A stretch of 64,000 nucleotides of DNA from contig OX457064.1 of NCBI GenBank assembly GCA_949752795.1, forward strand, positions 41,102,368-41,166,367, in the 5' to 3' direction. The notes under the pieces were generated by a model that had not been told where the DNA came from, did not search any database, and saw only the letters and a list, made by a program, of their open reading frames with translations. This document shows positions 13,332 to 25,441 of the stretch, piece after piece. Numbering within the stretch: position 1 is the first letter of the stretch; every line of letters starts with the position of its first letter. The translations under genes and the position numbers were made by a program. The DNA is from Hyperoodon ampullatus. Its lineage: Eukaryota > Chordata > Mammalia > Artiodactyla > Ziphiidae.

Positions 13332-15329
13332 AACAGTGTTAGCTTACTTTCAGCAGCTTTTGTGTTCCTGGCAGGTATTTTTTTTTCTCCCTCAAAATGA
13401 CCGAGAATTTTCTCTGTAGTAGACACAATCACATTGATCAGTGGATTCCTGCAGTTCCCTGGGGAGGCTGCTACAGCCTCAATTCATCTTCTCATTTCTG
13501 ATTCGTAACTTGTGCAATGGTACACAGTCCTTAAACCATCTCTGACTGCTTTGTAACTAAATTCCTTTACAAAATTATCACCTTAATCATTCCCTTCTTT
13601 TTTTAGATCTCCAGAAATATTTAAACAATATGGGAGAAGCTTTTATCCTAATAGATAAATGGCTGGAATATAGCTAAATTGCATCAGAAATCCTCTCACT
13701 TAGAATAGCCAGCTCATTTATTAGCATATTAGCATTTTTTAAAAATTTGATCACAAATTATATCAAAGTTTGTTGAAGTGTTATAGCAAATATACCAATG
13801 TAAGATGTAGACTGTGAGAGATACCATTAAAAAACCCACCACCACCATAAATTTCCTTTCTGAACACTGCCTGATAGGGATATTCAGAAAACCAAGTGAC
13901 AGTATCCAAACACAGTGTTTCATTTCCAGTCTGCTCTCTGATCGATAACGTGTAAACACATAAAGATTGATTGTCACATGGTAGGTAAATTCCTCAGCTT
14001 AAAATTGTCAACTGAAGGGAACTTAATCAAAGCCAATCACTTTTCAGAGTAGTAAGTATAATTCTAAATACATTTCTCGAATATAACACCAGTACTAATA
14101 TTATTAGAGTTTCTAATGTCCTGGGGAATTTGCCATGCCAGAAAAACATCTTCCTTTCTGAACTGGAATTCTTGCTGCTTTCTCCTTTTTTCAGTTTGTC
14201 TGGTAGTGGGATTACACATCTCCAAATTCCTCAATCTGAACTTTCTGTTCAAAAGTTGGATAAGACTTAGGAGAAGTAAAAATTAGAGATGGGAATATTA
14301 GGAGGGGAATATTTAGGGGTTGTGGAGCTGAGTATCCTTCTAGGGTATCTGGAGATGTTTTAAATTATGAATCATAGACTATTGTGGCTGGAAGAGTCCT
14401 AAAATATTGTGTCTTGTAATTTCTCAGTGTTAGAGGGAGAAAATGGAGGTCTGTTTTATGAGAGGACTATCCTACAGATCATCTGAGAATCAGGATCTAG
14501 AATAATTCCATGTATAGTTACATCCCTCCTTTTCACATTAAAGCTTTCACAGCCTCCAGAGGCATGGTATGGATGAGTGTGGGTACAGAAAGCCACAAGA
14601 TAAATATGGTCCCTTTCCTTGAGTTCTATTTTGAATTTTAAACTTGGGGACAGTCTTTTGGAGTTTTACGTTCTTTAAAATATGTATGTGAGCAAATTAT
14701 ATTCTTTGAAATATGTATGCCAGCAAAGTAAATAGTCTTCGATTTTTCCAGGTTGTATAATATTGTGTTTGTTGGTAAATGTACAGAGAGCTGGCAATTT
14801 TTATGGTCAGAAACTATTTAGAAATTTTGGTAATTTTGTATTGTCTTAAGACAGGATATTATTATCATTGTGAGTACAGAATATACTATTGTTTCCAGAA
14901 TATCTGATTCCTCAGTAAATGTTTTGCAACTCACAAAAGAACTTAAAAAGTAAAACAAAACTTTCATCTTCTGAACTAGCATGGATTTCAAAATTTTTAA
15001 TGGTGTACAGATTTAAAATTGTAACTCATAGTTGCATTTCATTAAATATTTTGATTGAAACACATATAATGACTGCACTTAATGCTATTGCCTATGAAAG
15101 TGAATTTCCCATAACAAGGTCAAAATTGATCATTTAAAAATAACTTTAATTGAAATCATTTTACATTGTATCTTGGTTGTTGTTGCAGATAGGAAGTTTA
15201 AAGCATCTAGTGAAAATGCAAAAGTAAATGAAAATTGATAATAATCTGAAATTAAGTTTATGGTTAAAAAAAAATTCCCAGAGCTCAGTATAAATCTGAC
15301 AGCAGAGATGAGGATAAGGGCTCACAGTT

Positions 15330-15425
15330 AATATAATAATACTTAATGTGCACCAGGTACTAATCTCAGCAGAAGCACAAGGAAGATATTATTATTATCA
15401 TCCCCATTTACTAATAGCAACATTG
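15330..15425 (-). mobile_element. MIR-like remnant
   Basis: Degraded MIR core in reverse (gtgcaccaggtactaatctc, then atcatccccatttact). Confidence 0.5.
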
Positions 15426-15589
15426 TCATCACAAATAGTGAATGGTGGTTAATTAGCACCAGTGAATCTAAAAATCTTGATATTTAGTTGAAAATGAGCT
15501 CATTAGTTTGAAGATGCCACATCATATTTGTGAAGGAACGACTTGAATACTGCATGAAGTCATCATTTCTTGCAACTATATACATATAC

Positions 15590-15594
<5 letters not shown>

Positions 15595-15644
<50 letters not shown>
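15595..15644. repeat. (TA)25 microsatellite
   Basis: A perfect 50-bp run of TA, preceded by a mixed TA/TG stretch (tacatatacgtgtg). Confidence 0.98.
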
Positions 15645-15648
<4 letters not shown>

Positions 15649-17039
15649 ATCTCTCTGGAAAAATACAGTGAATTCAATTTGTAAAACCTACCCTCACTGA
15701 ATCTAATAAATGACTCAAAATAACTTTTAAAAAGAAAGAAAAAATTATAGGGAATAAAAGAGCAGACTTTAAGTTCAAAGAGTGGGGAAAAAATATGTAA
15801 CTTCAACCATACAAGTTATAAAGTGTTGTCAAGGAACAGAAAGTGTCAAGAATTATCTCCCTGCTATTTTTCAGCCTCTCCAAAATGAACTGAGTGAGTG
15901 TGTGCTGGCATGGGTAGAGTCGTCGGAAAGGAAGGGAAGAGTTGGTGGAATAGGGGACAAGGGGCTTATGCCTCTCTGGAGAAATAACCCTTTTCATTAC
16001 TAACAATGATGGGTCTACATAGGGCTTAACTACTTGGGCTTTCTATTTTATCCTCTGGACCAGGGGGAAGGCTGAAAAGACAATTATTAAACAGAATGTT
16101 ATGTGTCCAAGCATAATTGGCCACTTAACAGAATGGAGAAAAATTGAAGGAAACGGGACAAAAAGAAAGACAAGAACCACGGAGGTACTGTTAGCTCTGG
16201 GGAAACACACATAGAAAGCAATCTGAAGTACCAGTTTCTCTCTTTCATATCCCATTATGGCTGGTACAAAGGAGGTTGGCGTCGGAGTAGACGGCATAAA
16301 GCTCTGAAAAGCACAGTAACTGCCCCAAATTGTTCTCTCAGACTGAAGAGGATGACCAGCAGAGTCACAGGGGACTCTTCCTGAGTTGAAGTAATGATCT
16401 AAAACCCAAGGGCAGTGCCCCATGAGAAGTCATTGAAATAGTCTTCTTGTTTCCCCCCATAATTCTCTTGCCCCTCTCACTCCATAGCACTTGGATGGAC
16501 AAACCATAACCCTAGTTAATTTTAACTCTCCCCCTACTTTATAGCTGACTAGCCTTCCATGTGGCCTGACAGTCATGCCCCATTTCCCTTGTCCATTCAC
16601 TTCTGCTGTCTTTTCAACACCTCACACCTCTCCTCAAATCGCCATCTTTTCCTTTGTCCTCTTTGCTCAGCTCATGGCCTTTCTTTCTCCTCCATTGACT
16701 AAAGTAATCAGAGGAAGACTTTACATACACCAACTGGGCCTCTACCTCCCCCATCACATGAATCCATATATTGTCCCATCTCACTTAGGTACACTGTCCA
16801 TGTCCCACACCCTAAGCCAGACCTTCTGACTTCCTGCTGTGAATGAGATTGTGTTCTTTCTTATCCACTTAAGGACACCATTTTAGTTGCTTTCCCTTCT
16901 TTTCCCTTCATTTTCAATTGTTCCATGTCTACTGGATCATTTCTATCAGCATGCTGTTTTCTTTTTTCTCCTCTTAAAAAATTATCTTGAGTCCACTTCC
17001 TGCAGTCCAGCTACTGCTCAAATTCTTCGCTTCCATTTG

Positions 17040-17755
17040 TAGCACATCATTTTGAATGAGTTGCCTCTGTTTGCTGCCTCCCACCCCTCCCATCTTATTT
17101 TCTCTTAACTCACTGTGATAGAGCTTTTGTCTCAGGACTAAACTGAAACAGGTCTTGACAGGACACGAATGACTTTCTTCTTGCTAGATCCAGTGATCAG
17201 TTTCTGCCCCTCATCTTACTTGACATTATGTGACACTGAATTCATGCCACTCGCTTCTCCTGGTTTTCTTACTATTTCACTCAGTACTCATTCTTAGTCT
17301 CCTTGCATGTTCTTCCCCCTCTTTTCCTGACATCTGAAATTCAGAGTGTTCCATGTCTCAGTCCTTGGTATCTTTTCTACATTTATTCTCTATGTGATAT
17401 CATCCAGCTCTGGATTTAAACATCATACAAATAACACTCAAAGTTAGTTTTTTAGCTCAGACCCTCTTCTGAATTCCACACTTATGTGTAATTGCTTCCT
17501 TGGTTGCTACACTTGGATGTCTAATAGATTTCTCAATTGTAAAATCCCTAAAACTAAAGTTGAGAACTCTCCATCCCAAGCCTGCACCCTCTGTAGTGTT
17601 CCCCATTCCTCTTTATCCAGTTCTTCAAACATAAAACCTTGGGATCCTCTTGACTCTTCACTTTCACAACCCATATCCAATCCATCAGGAAACCCTTTTG
17701 GCTCTGCTTTCAAAATAATGCGTCAAAATAAAATTTTTTTTTTTTTTAAAAAGAA
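17040..17755 (+). mobile_element. L2 LINE, segment 1 (ORF2 region)
   Basis: Decayed LINE-2. The stretch about 17100-17730 follows the order of the L2 reverse transcriptase region (ctgaaacaggtcttgacagg; catcttacttgacattatgt; acacttggatgtctaataga; catatccaatccatcaggaa). Not coding now. The 5' limit is uncertain and may extend to about 16900. Confidence 0.65.
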
Positions 17756-18117
17756 GGGGACTTCCCTGGTGGCACAGCGGTTAAGAATCCTCCTGCCAAT
17801 GCAGGGGACATGGGTTTGATCCTTGGTCTGGGAAGATCCGACATGCTGTGGAGCAGCTAAGCCCGTGAGCCACAACTACTGAGCCTGAGCTCTAGAGCCC
17901 ACGAGCCACAACTACTGAGTCCGCAGCCTGCAACTACTGAAACCTGTGAGCCTAGAGCCCATGCTCCTCAACAAGAGAAGCCTCCTCAATGAGAAGCCCA
18001 CGCACCGCAACGAAGAGTAGCCCCCACTTGCTGCAACTAGAGAATACCCGCAATGAAGCAATGAAGACCCAACGCAGCCATAAATAAATAAATAAATAAA
18101 AATAAATAATAATAATA
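17756..18117 (+). mobile_element. Longer CHR-1-like SINE in the L2
   Basis: Head acttccctggtggcacagcg with A/B boxes, then an extended body with repeated ccacaactactga units and a (TAAA)n/(TAA)n tail. About 360 bp, so a longer and more diverged subfamily than the 210-bp copies. No clear TSD seen. Confidence 0.88.
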
Positions 18118-18262
18118 ATAAATAATCCATCATTCCTGCTCCATCACTAATACCTTCAAGCAAAGTCATATCTCTAGACTGGATTAATATAATAATTCCA
18201 TAATTATTTTCCTGCTTTTATCCTCGTCTTCTGCAGTCTGTATTCAATACAGTAGAGTGCTC
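18118..18262 (+). mobile_element. L2 LINE, segment 2
   Basis: Resumes the L2 after the SINE: gactggattaatataataat, then ctgcagtctgtattcaatac, equivalent to the family's conserved block after the reverse transcriptase. Confidence 0.6.
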
Positions 18263-18440
18263 CTTTAAAAAAATAGTTTGAAGTAATGATAGATTCACAG
18301 AAACTTACCAAAAAATATGTACAGGAGGCCCCATGTACCAGCTGCAGATGGTTACATCTTACATAAATATGGTTTATAAAATTCTATCAAAGCACTGGTA
18401 TAATGCACAAAGCTTATTCAGATTTCATTAGTTTTATGTG
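18263..18440. mobile_element. Unclassified insertion in the L2 (possible old L1 piece)
   Basis: Sequence such as agtaatgatagattcacaga and ccccatgtaccagctgcaga interrupts the L2 order. I recall similar text from old LINE fragments but cannot name the family. Confidence 0.35.
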
Positions 18441-18444
18441 AACA

Positions 18445-18720
18445 GAGTGCTTCTTTTAAAACATAAATTAGATTCAGTGTTTTGCCCAAATCTCGCCTTT
18501 TCACAAAAGTCTACTCTAACCTTGTTATTTAAAATCACAAACTGTCCTGCAAGCTGATAATCCCTTTTACCTTGTACTAGTTTTCCATAATAGTTGAAAT
18601 CTTTTAACATTTATGTATTATGTTTATTTTCTATCTTCTTGCACTAGACTATAAACCATGTGAGCCAGAATATTTTTGGTTTTGTGCAATGATATATTCC
18701 AGCTACTTAGAAAAATACTT
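18445..18720 (+). mobile_element. L2 LINE, segment 3 (3' end)
   Basis: The L2 order resumes (ttaaaacataaattagattc; tatgtttattttctatcttc; gcactagactataaaccatg), ending in the 3' region of the family. Confidence 0.6.
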
Positions 18721-19086
18721 GTTTTAAACTCAGTGCATGCCTCTCAAATATTTGAAAGAATAATTGCACACTTGCAGCTGGGGCTTTTGTTTATGCTCTT
18801 TATCTTTATTTGTTTTGAAAGACTTGTTCTTTCTTCCTAGAGTATATAAAATTTTATGTTTATTAGTTCATTAACTACTGCTCATACAAGTCCAATGTTA
18901 TCGTCTCTTCCCAAATCCACATTCATTATGTCATATTGAAGGCTTGAAATGGCCATGATGGGAATATTTATAAGAGCTAAATCAGCAAACATTTCAAGTC
19001 AGCACTCTGTACCCTCAGCAGTTGTTAAACATTTGCCAGCACTCCACTGAATCTAACCAGTCAATTCAGCCACCAATTAAAGTTCT

Positions 19087-19436
19087 TTTTTAAATTAATT
19101 AATTTATTTATTTATTCATTTTTGGCTGCATTGGGTCTTTGTTGCTGCACGCGGGCTTTCTCTAGTTGTGGCGAGAGGGGGCTACTCTTCGTTGCAGTGC
19201 ACGGGCTTCTCACTGCAGAGGCTTCTCTTGTCATGGAGCACGGGCTCTAGGTGCACGGGCTTCAGTAGTTGTGGCACACAGGCTCAGTAATTGTGGCTCT
19301 AGAGCGCAGGCTTAGTAGTTGTGGCGCTCAGGCTTAGTTGCTCAGCGGCATGTGGGATCTTCCCGGACCAGGGCTTGAACCCATGTCCCCTGCATTGGCA
19401 GGCGGATTCTTAACCACTGCACCATCGGGCAAGTCC
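19087..19436 (-). mobile_element. CHR-1-like SINE (long form)
   Basis: Reverse copy. The T-rich (TTTA)n tail is at the left, with repeated agtagttgtggc units, and the head (ccatcgggcaagtcc) is at the right. TSD taaagttctt / taaaattctt flanks it, with one change. Confidence 0.9.
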
Positions 19437-20400
19437 TAAAATTCTTAATTAAAATTGTTTTCCATATCAACTTTTTGTTATTGTATAGATGAGTGGCTCA
19501 AATGAGAGCATATATTTTCCTGATGAATTTCCTATACATTACAATATGTATGCAATATAAATTATTTCACGGGTTCTTAGGACAGTGTCCAGCTGGCTTA
19601 GGTTTACTAACAAAATTCTCAGGTATTTTGTTTGTCTAAGATTCACTCCTACAGATATTTTGTCCAAGGCATTGCAGTAGATGCACACATCAAAAGGTTA
19701 AATATAGGTAGATGAAGAAGGGAAAAAAATAATAGCAAACGCATAAAAGTGTTTTAAGGACTAGTCGTTTAAGAATATTATCAGCAAATAATGATATTAT
19801 AAGGAGAAAGGAGATTTTCTTCATGATCTCAGATCAAGTTATTCTGGAATTAAATAGTTGTCTTTTCAGGTAAATAGACATAGCTACTGCAATGTGTATA
19901 GCCCTTTTCTGGAAGATATTATGGCCATTGTCTTTTCAAGTTAACAATGATCCCAAGAACTTGAAAGAACATGTGGAGAGGAAACTTATACTAAGAACAC
20001 CTTAAGAGCTTATTTTACATCTTTTCCTGCTGTAGTTGTATCATTAGAATATTCTTCTTAGGGTGTATTTTAAAATCCAAGTGTATAGATTTCAACTAGC
20101 ATATAAAGTGCTACAGTGTGACTATTTTTTAACAATAGTAACACTTTTTTTTTCAATCTCTTGGTAGTTTTATTAAAATTTTCATGCAAGTAGATGTGAA
20201 CTTCTGTCTCTTGATGACTAGTTCTCCAAATATTTTATTCTGTACTGCTGTAGGTGTTTCTTTTCTGCTGCTGACTACAATTTAAGTAGAGCATCTTCTG
20301 TATCACCTGAGGAATTGCATTAATAGCAATGTCAACTTCTGGAATTTCAAAATACTATTTTTTGCCATTGTGATTGGAGGTGAGAGTAGACAAATTTTTT

Positions 20401-20602
20401 TTTTTTTTTTGTGGTACGCGGGCCTCTCACTGTTGTGGCCTCTCCCGTTGTGGAGCACAGGCTCCGGACACGCAGGCCCAGTGGCCATGGCTCACGGGCC
20501 CAGCCGCTCCTCGGCATGGGGGATCCTCCCAGACCGGGGCACGAACCCATGTCCCCTGCATCGGCAGGCGGACTCTCAACCACTGCGCCACCAGGGAAGC
20601 CC
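20401..20602 (-). mobile_element. CHR-type SINE
   Basis: Reverse copy ending ccaccagggaagccc. An 18-bp TSD, gagagtagacaaattttt, lies on both sides (from 20382 and from 20604). Confidence 0.95.
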
Positions 20603-20768
20603 AGAGAGTAGACAAATTTTTATATAAAATGTTCTAGTAAGTTTTTGTTTCCCTGATAGAAGCCCATTGAGCAACAACCAGACAAAATATATATACATAT
20701 ATAGGAAAATATAGCAGGAAAGATTTGCTGATTACCTCTCAGTTTCTTTGTGTATCTTTTTTAAGAAT

Positions 20769-20955
20769 CAGAGCAATGGTTACTTCAACCTTACCTGAAT
20801 ATGAGAATCATGTGAGAAGCTTTTTAAAAATCTTTATGTCTGAGATCCACCCCAGACCAATGCAGTCTGTATCACTGTGTTTTGGGCCCAGGCATCAGCA
20901 TATTTTAAAAATTAGATGATCGTAAGGTGGATCCAGGTTTGCGTACCGCTGGTTT
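20769..20955 (+). mobile_element. MER5-like hAT remnant
   Basis: gagaatcatgtgagaagctt, ctgagatccaccccagacca and the end gcgtaccgctggttt follow the order of the small non-autonomous MER5 (hAT-Charlie) elements. Confidence 0.65.
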
Positions 20956-21063
20956 AAAAACAAAACTGTTTTGGTTAGACAAAGATAAAGCTCTTTTGCT
21001 AATTTTAAGTACTATATATAGCTAAGGGAAATGTTAATTATCAAATTTAATTTTGTATCATTT

Positions 21064-21802
21064 ATAGATGGTTCTCAACTTAACGATGGGTTAATTTAAT
21101 GATTTTTTTTTACTTTACAGTGGTACAAAAGAAATATATATTCAATAGAAACTGTACTTTGAATTTTAGATTTTGATCTCTTTCCAGGCCAGCCATACGT
21201 AGTACATTACTCTCTCATGATGCGAGGTAACAGCAGTAAGCTGTAGCTCTCAGTCAGCCATGGGATTGCAAGGGTTAACAACCCATGTACTTAGAACCAT
21301 TCTCTACGCATGCAACCATTCTGTTTTTCACTTTCGGTAAATATTCAACAAATTACATGAGATATTCAATACTTTACTATAAAATTGTTTTTGCGTTGGA
21401 TGATTTTGCCCAGTCGTACGTTAATGTAAAGGTTCTGAGCACATCTTCATTAGGCTACGCTATGCTATGATGTTTGCTAGGTTGGGTGTATTCAATGTGT
21501 TTTTGTTTGTTTGTTTGTTTTTTTGTGGTACACGGGCCTCTCACTGTTGTGGCCTCTCCTGTTGCGGAGCACAGGCTCCGGACACGCAGGCTCAGCAGCC
21601 ATGGCTCATGAGCCCAGCCGCTCCGCGGCATGTGGGATCCTCCCGGACCGGGGCACGAACCCGTGTCCCCTGCATCAGCAGGCAGGCTCTCAACCACTGC
21701 GCCACCAGGGAAGCCCTTCAATGCGTTTTTGAGTTATGGTATTTTCAGCTTATGTTGGGTTTATGAGGAGGTTACCCCATCGTAAGTTGAGGAAGATCTG
21801 TG
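21064..21802 (+). mobile_element. DNA transposon (Tigger-like), split by a SINE
   Basis: The left end (ggttctcaacttaacgatgg) is the inverted complement of the right end (ccccatcgtaagttgaggaa), so the terminal inverted repeats are visible. The body lacks a transposase. Without the SINE at 21505-21716 it measures about 510 bp. The family call is from memory and the TIR evidence is direct. Confidence 0.72.
21505..21716 (-). mobile_element. CHR-type SINE inside the DNA transposon
   Basis: Reverse copy whose tail reads as (GTTT)n rather than pure T. TSD ttcaatgtgttttt / ttcaatgcgttttt (21491 and 21717), with one T/C change. Confidence 0.94.
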
Positions 21803-22317
21803 CTAATATGTTATGCACATGAATGCTAGTTCAATATTTATATTAGAAAAGTCTCTTCTTTAAAACAGTTGCAGCTAACACAACCCTACTACTACAAGGT
21901 TAAAACAGCCACTGCAAAGATGCTTCTGACTGGGCACAGGAAAGATTTCTAGGCCACAAATATCCTTTGTGATAAGGGGGAAAATGTCTCTGCTAGGGAG
22001 TCTAGATTTTGAAGGAAACTTTTGAAATCACTCAGTTAAGAGAAGTAAAAGATGACTTTTCCATGGTCCCGTGTAACATGAAGAGTAAAGGCATTGGTAG
22101 CCTCTCTCAAGTTGTCAAAGCTCTCAGTTTTCCCTGGAAACCCACTGTCCTCACTGAAACAGGGACCCATGGCACTGTTTACTTCGGCAGATAAAGGATA
22201 AGATTATTAATCTACAGTCAGTTCTTTAAAAACTTGTTATTTTTAAAAATGACAAATGAATTTTATAAGTCTGATAGTCTTGTTGTTAACCATTGGAATA
22301 GAATAATCTTCTCATAG

Positions 22318-22885
22318 TGGCTATGACTGTTATTTGGGTGGTAAAACTACTGGCTGCCACCATCATGTGTCCCCAGGGTGAGACACTGCAGACTTGCCTT
22401 TCCACAAGGCTCTTCAAGATCAGTAGATGGGTCCAATCCAGGCTCCTCTCAAATTACTGCCTCTGCCCTGGGTCTCAGAGCATGTGTAGATTTTGCTTTT
22501 GCCCTTTAAGAGCAACATCTCTGTTTCCTAAAGTCCTTCTAGTCTCCTGAATGCCAGTCCCTCTAGCCTTCAAAGCCAGATGTTCGACTTTCTGCTGCAG
22601 GACTCTTGGTCTGGGGAGCTTGTTGTGGGACCCCTCACTGCTTGGGGGGAACCTCTGCAATTGTGATTGCCTTCCAGTTTGTTGTTCTTGACTATACCAC
22701 ATTTCCATCCCTCCCACAGTTTTGTGGTTCCTTCTTTATATCTTTAGTTGTAGAAAATCTTTTCTGCTATTCTTCAGATCATTCTTATTACAGTTGCTGT
22801 GTAAATAGTTGTAATTTTGCTGTGCCCATGGGAGGCGATGAGCTCAGAATCTTTCTCTCCACTATCTTGACCCACCCCTCCTGTT
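22318..22885 (-). mobile_element. L1 5'-UTR fragment
   Basis: Read in reverse it begins like an L1 5' end (gggtgggtcaagatagtgga) and follows text I remember from artiodactyl L1 5' UTRs (a region reverse-complementary to tctttagttgtagaaaatct, ending near the complement of gtgtccccagggtgagacac). ORF1 and ORF2 are not attached. Family recognition is from memory. Confidence 0.55.
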
Positions 22886-23724
22886 ATATTTCTTGTATAC
22901 CTAGAAGATATATCCTTCATCTGTTAATTTAAGTTGGTAAAAAAGCAATAGAATATTTCCATGTACTAGAAAAATAAGTAATAAAATTCTCTGAACTAAC
23001 TTAACAAAAGTCATGAACTCCAAAGAAGAATACTTGGCTGTAATGGAAAATTCTATTAGTTCATTTTCTAACATAAAGAGACCAGATTTATGTCATATAC
23101 AAGAATTTGGATCACTATCTTAATGTCTTATCTGTGTGATTTTTGAATAAATAATGACTTCTTTAACCTTGCTTGTATGTTTTAAATGGGGAGAAAGTTT
23201 GATGAAGTCATAAGGTAATTTTGAGTTTTAAATGACATAAGAAGATAAAACACTTTGCAATCTCCAAAACACTCTACACATGCAAACTTTAATTCATAGT
23301 GTTAATAGTACTCAATACATAAATCAGGTATAGATTCTAAGAGAATTATTATGAGGAGTTCCACAGAGGGCAAATTGCTGTCTGCTGTAGTTGAAGGTGG
23401 CCCTGAGAAGTTTTGCAGACAAGGTGGCAGGTAAACTATGGCATATATTATGCTCTAACGTCATTTGACATTGAAGGGAATGCTGGGCAAAAAGAACATC
23501 ATGAGAAAAGGAAGGACTCTGGAATCATGAGATACCATGGGAATTGGATGTCTATATATTGAATTGTAAATATGGAAGGCACAGAAAATAAATATCTGTA
23601 GGTATGTTTGTATCATATTTTGAGACATCTATGATGCCAATAGGAGGAGCTTTTCAAAGACAAAAGGAAATATTGAATGATGATGATGTGTTTGAAGTCT
23701 GTTTAGGATGGAACAAAGGAACAG

Positions 23725-23925
23725 GAATCTACTGGGCACTAGACACTTTGCTAGACACAGTATTTCAAGGTCTGTATCATTATTCCAATTTTAAGTATTA
23801 GAAAACTGAGCCACAGAGAGGTTAAATATATGCCCAGGGACATTCAGCCAAGAGTTCTGGAGCCAAGACTCAAATCCAAATTTATCTGGCTTTAAGTCTT
23901 TCCATTACTCCATGGGGCCTTTGCA
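23725..23925 (-). mobile_element. MIR element
   Basis: Reverse MIR: actgagccacagagaggtta, atgcccagggacattcagcc and ttctggagccaagactcaaa in the usual order. Confidence 0.75.
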
Positions 23926-24463
23926 ATTAATCTGACAAACACATGTTGAGTTTTTTGGAATAAAGAAGCAAAGAGGCAGTAAAATCACAAGAGAAGCTTA
24001 TTCAAGATGCAACAGACACCTAAAGAGATAGGAAGTAAACTAATAGTGTTCTATTTTTTTATATAGCATTTTTTAGTACCCATTAGCTTGATTCTTCTAT
24101 TTTCTAATCATTGCCAAATACACTTTTCAATTTATTTTTATGTCAGAATTATATGAAAGGATTTAAATTTTCCTTGAAAATCATGTACACATTCAGAATA
24201 TTCCTAACTGAACATTTCTGAAATGTAGCTACTTTAATTCTCATGGCATTGGATATTATGTGACTCAGCCAAACATGAGAGGATTCACAGGGAGTGAGTA
24301 CTTTAGAGGACCTCTGGAACAACTCATGCACTAGAGCAGGTGCTAGAAAGACAAGCCAAAATCTCCTCTGTCAATCCCCAGGTAGATTTCCTCCATTTCA
24401 GCATATATCAGAAGTGTTTGCTCAACAGAATTACTCCTGCTTTTAGGCTTAGTACCACCTTAC

Positions 24464-24674
24464 TTTTTTTTTTTTTTTTTTTTGCGGTACGCGGGCCTCT
24501 CACTGTTGCGGCCTCTCCCGTTGCGGAGCACAGGCTCCGGATGCACAGGCCCAGTGGCCATGGCTCACAGGCCCAGCCGCTCCGCGGCATGTGGGATCCT
24601 CCCAGACCGGGGCACGAACCCGTGTCCCCCGCCTCGGCAGGCGGACTCTCAACCACTGCGCCACCAGGGAAGCC
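24464..24674 (-). mobile_element. CHR-type SINE
   Basis: Reverse copy with a T tract, a CpG-rich body and a head ending gggaagcct. TSD accaccttactttt / accactttactttt flanks it, with one change. Confidence 0.94.
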
Positions 24675-25322
24675 TCACCACTTTACTTTTTAGATGATGC
24701 TGAGAGTGATGGAAAAGACAACCTAAAATGACCCTGTTCTCTTTGTTGTGGTTAATAACATTAAATTACTTCCTCGTAAGATGGATATGCTAGTCAGAAG
24801 GCAGCAATTGGTATCCGGTGTTCTTCTCTAAGTTTTCTGCCCTAGTAGCCAAGGCAAGCATTGTTGACTCTGGAATTAGCCCTCTATTTCAGAATTGCCT
24901 CAAGTCATGATCCTCCTTTGCTTTCTAGGAGACCCAGTATTTTGTGCTGAGCATCTGTCCTAATCCCTTATCCCAAGGGTTAAAGCAGCTGTTTTAACCT
25001 GGCTGCCTGGCATTTCAGTTGCCAATCTTTTTGGAACCCGGACCTTTGTCCCACTACAAATACGTATTAACTGAATTGATCTCCCAGTTCACAGCTGCCT
25101 GCCCCTCTGGCTTCCTGCCTGGATTTCTCAGCCCAGAATCTGTCACTGTGCTCTCATACTTGAAGTTCCAATATTAGCTCAAATATGACTGAAACTATGT
25201 CTTTCACTCAACTACTATCTGTTCATCTAGGTGTCACTTCCTTGGTATGTCTTGTACTAGAGGGTAGGTTGGACATAGTTATGCATCCTTTCTTCTCTTT
25301 GCTGCCCCAGTGTATTTTTGAC

Positions 25323-25441
25323 TTTGTTTTTTGGCCAAGCCATGTGGTTTGCGGGACCTTAGTTCCCGTACCAAAGATCAAATCCATGCCCCCTGCAGTG
25401 GAAGCACAATGTTCCACCCACTGGGCTGCCGGGAATTCCTG
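25323..25441 (-). mobile_element. Older tRNA-derived SINE fragment
   Basis: ggccaagccatgtggtttgc through gggctgccgggaattcct is a reversed artiodactyl SINE of a more ancient, shorter type. Its head is gggaattcc rather than gggcttcc. Confidence 0.75.

Noticed and set aside
16043..16423. A 126-residue reverse open frame.
   Set aside because: No homology recognised, no promoter or Kozak context, intronic and AT-rich like its surroundings.
22317..22932. Overlapping open frames of 77-108 residues as a novel gene.
   Set aside because: The interval reads as an L1 5' UTR in reverse, and the frames have no recognisable domains.
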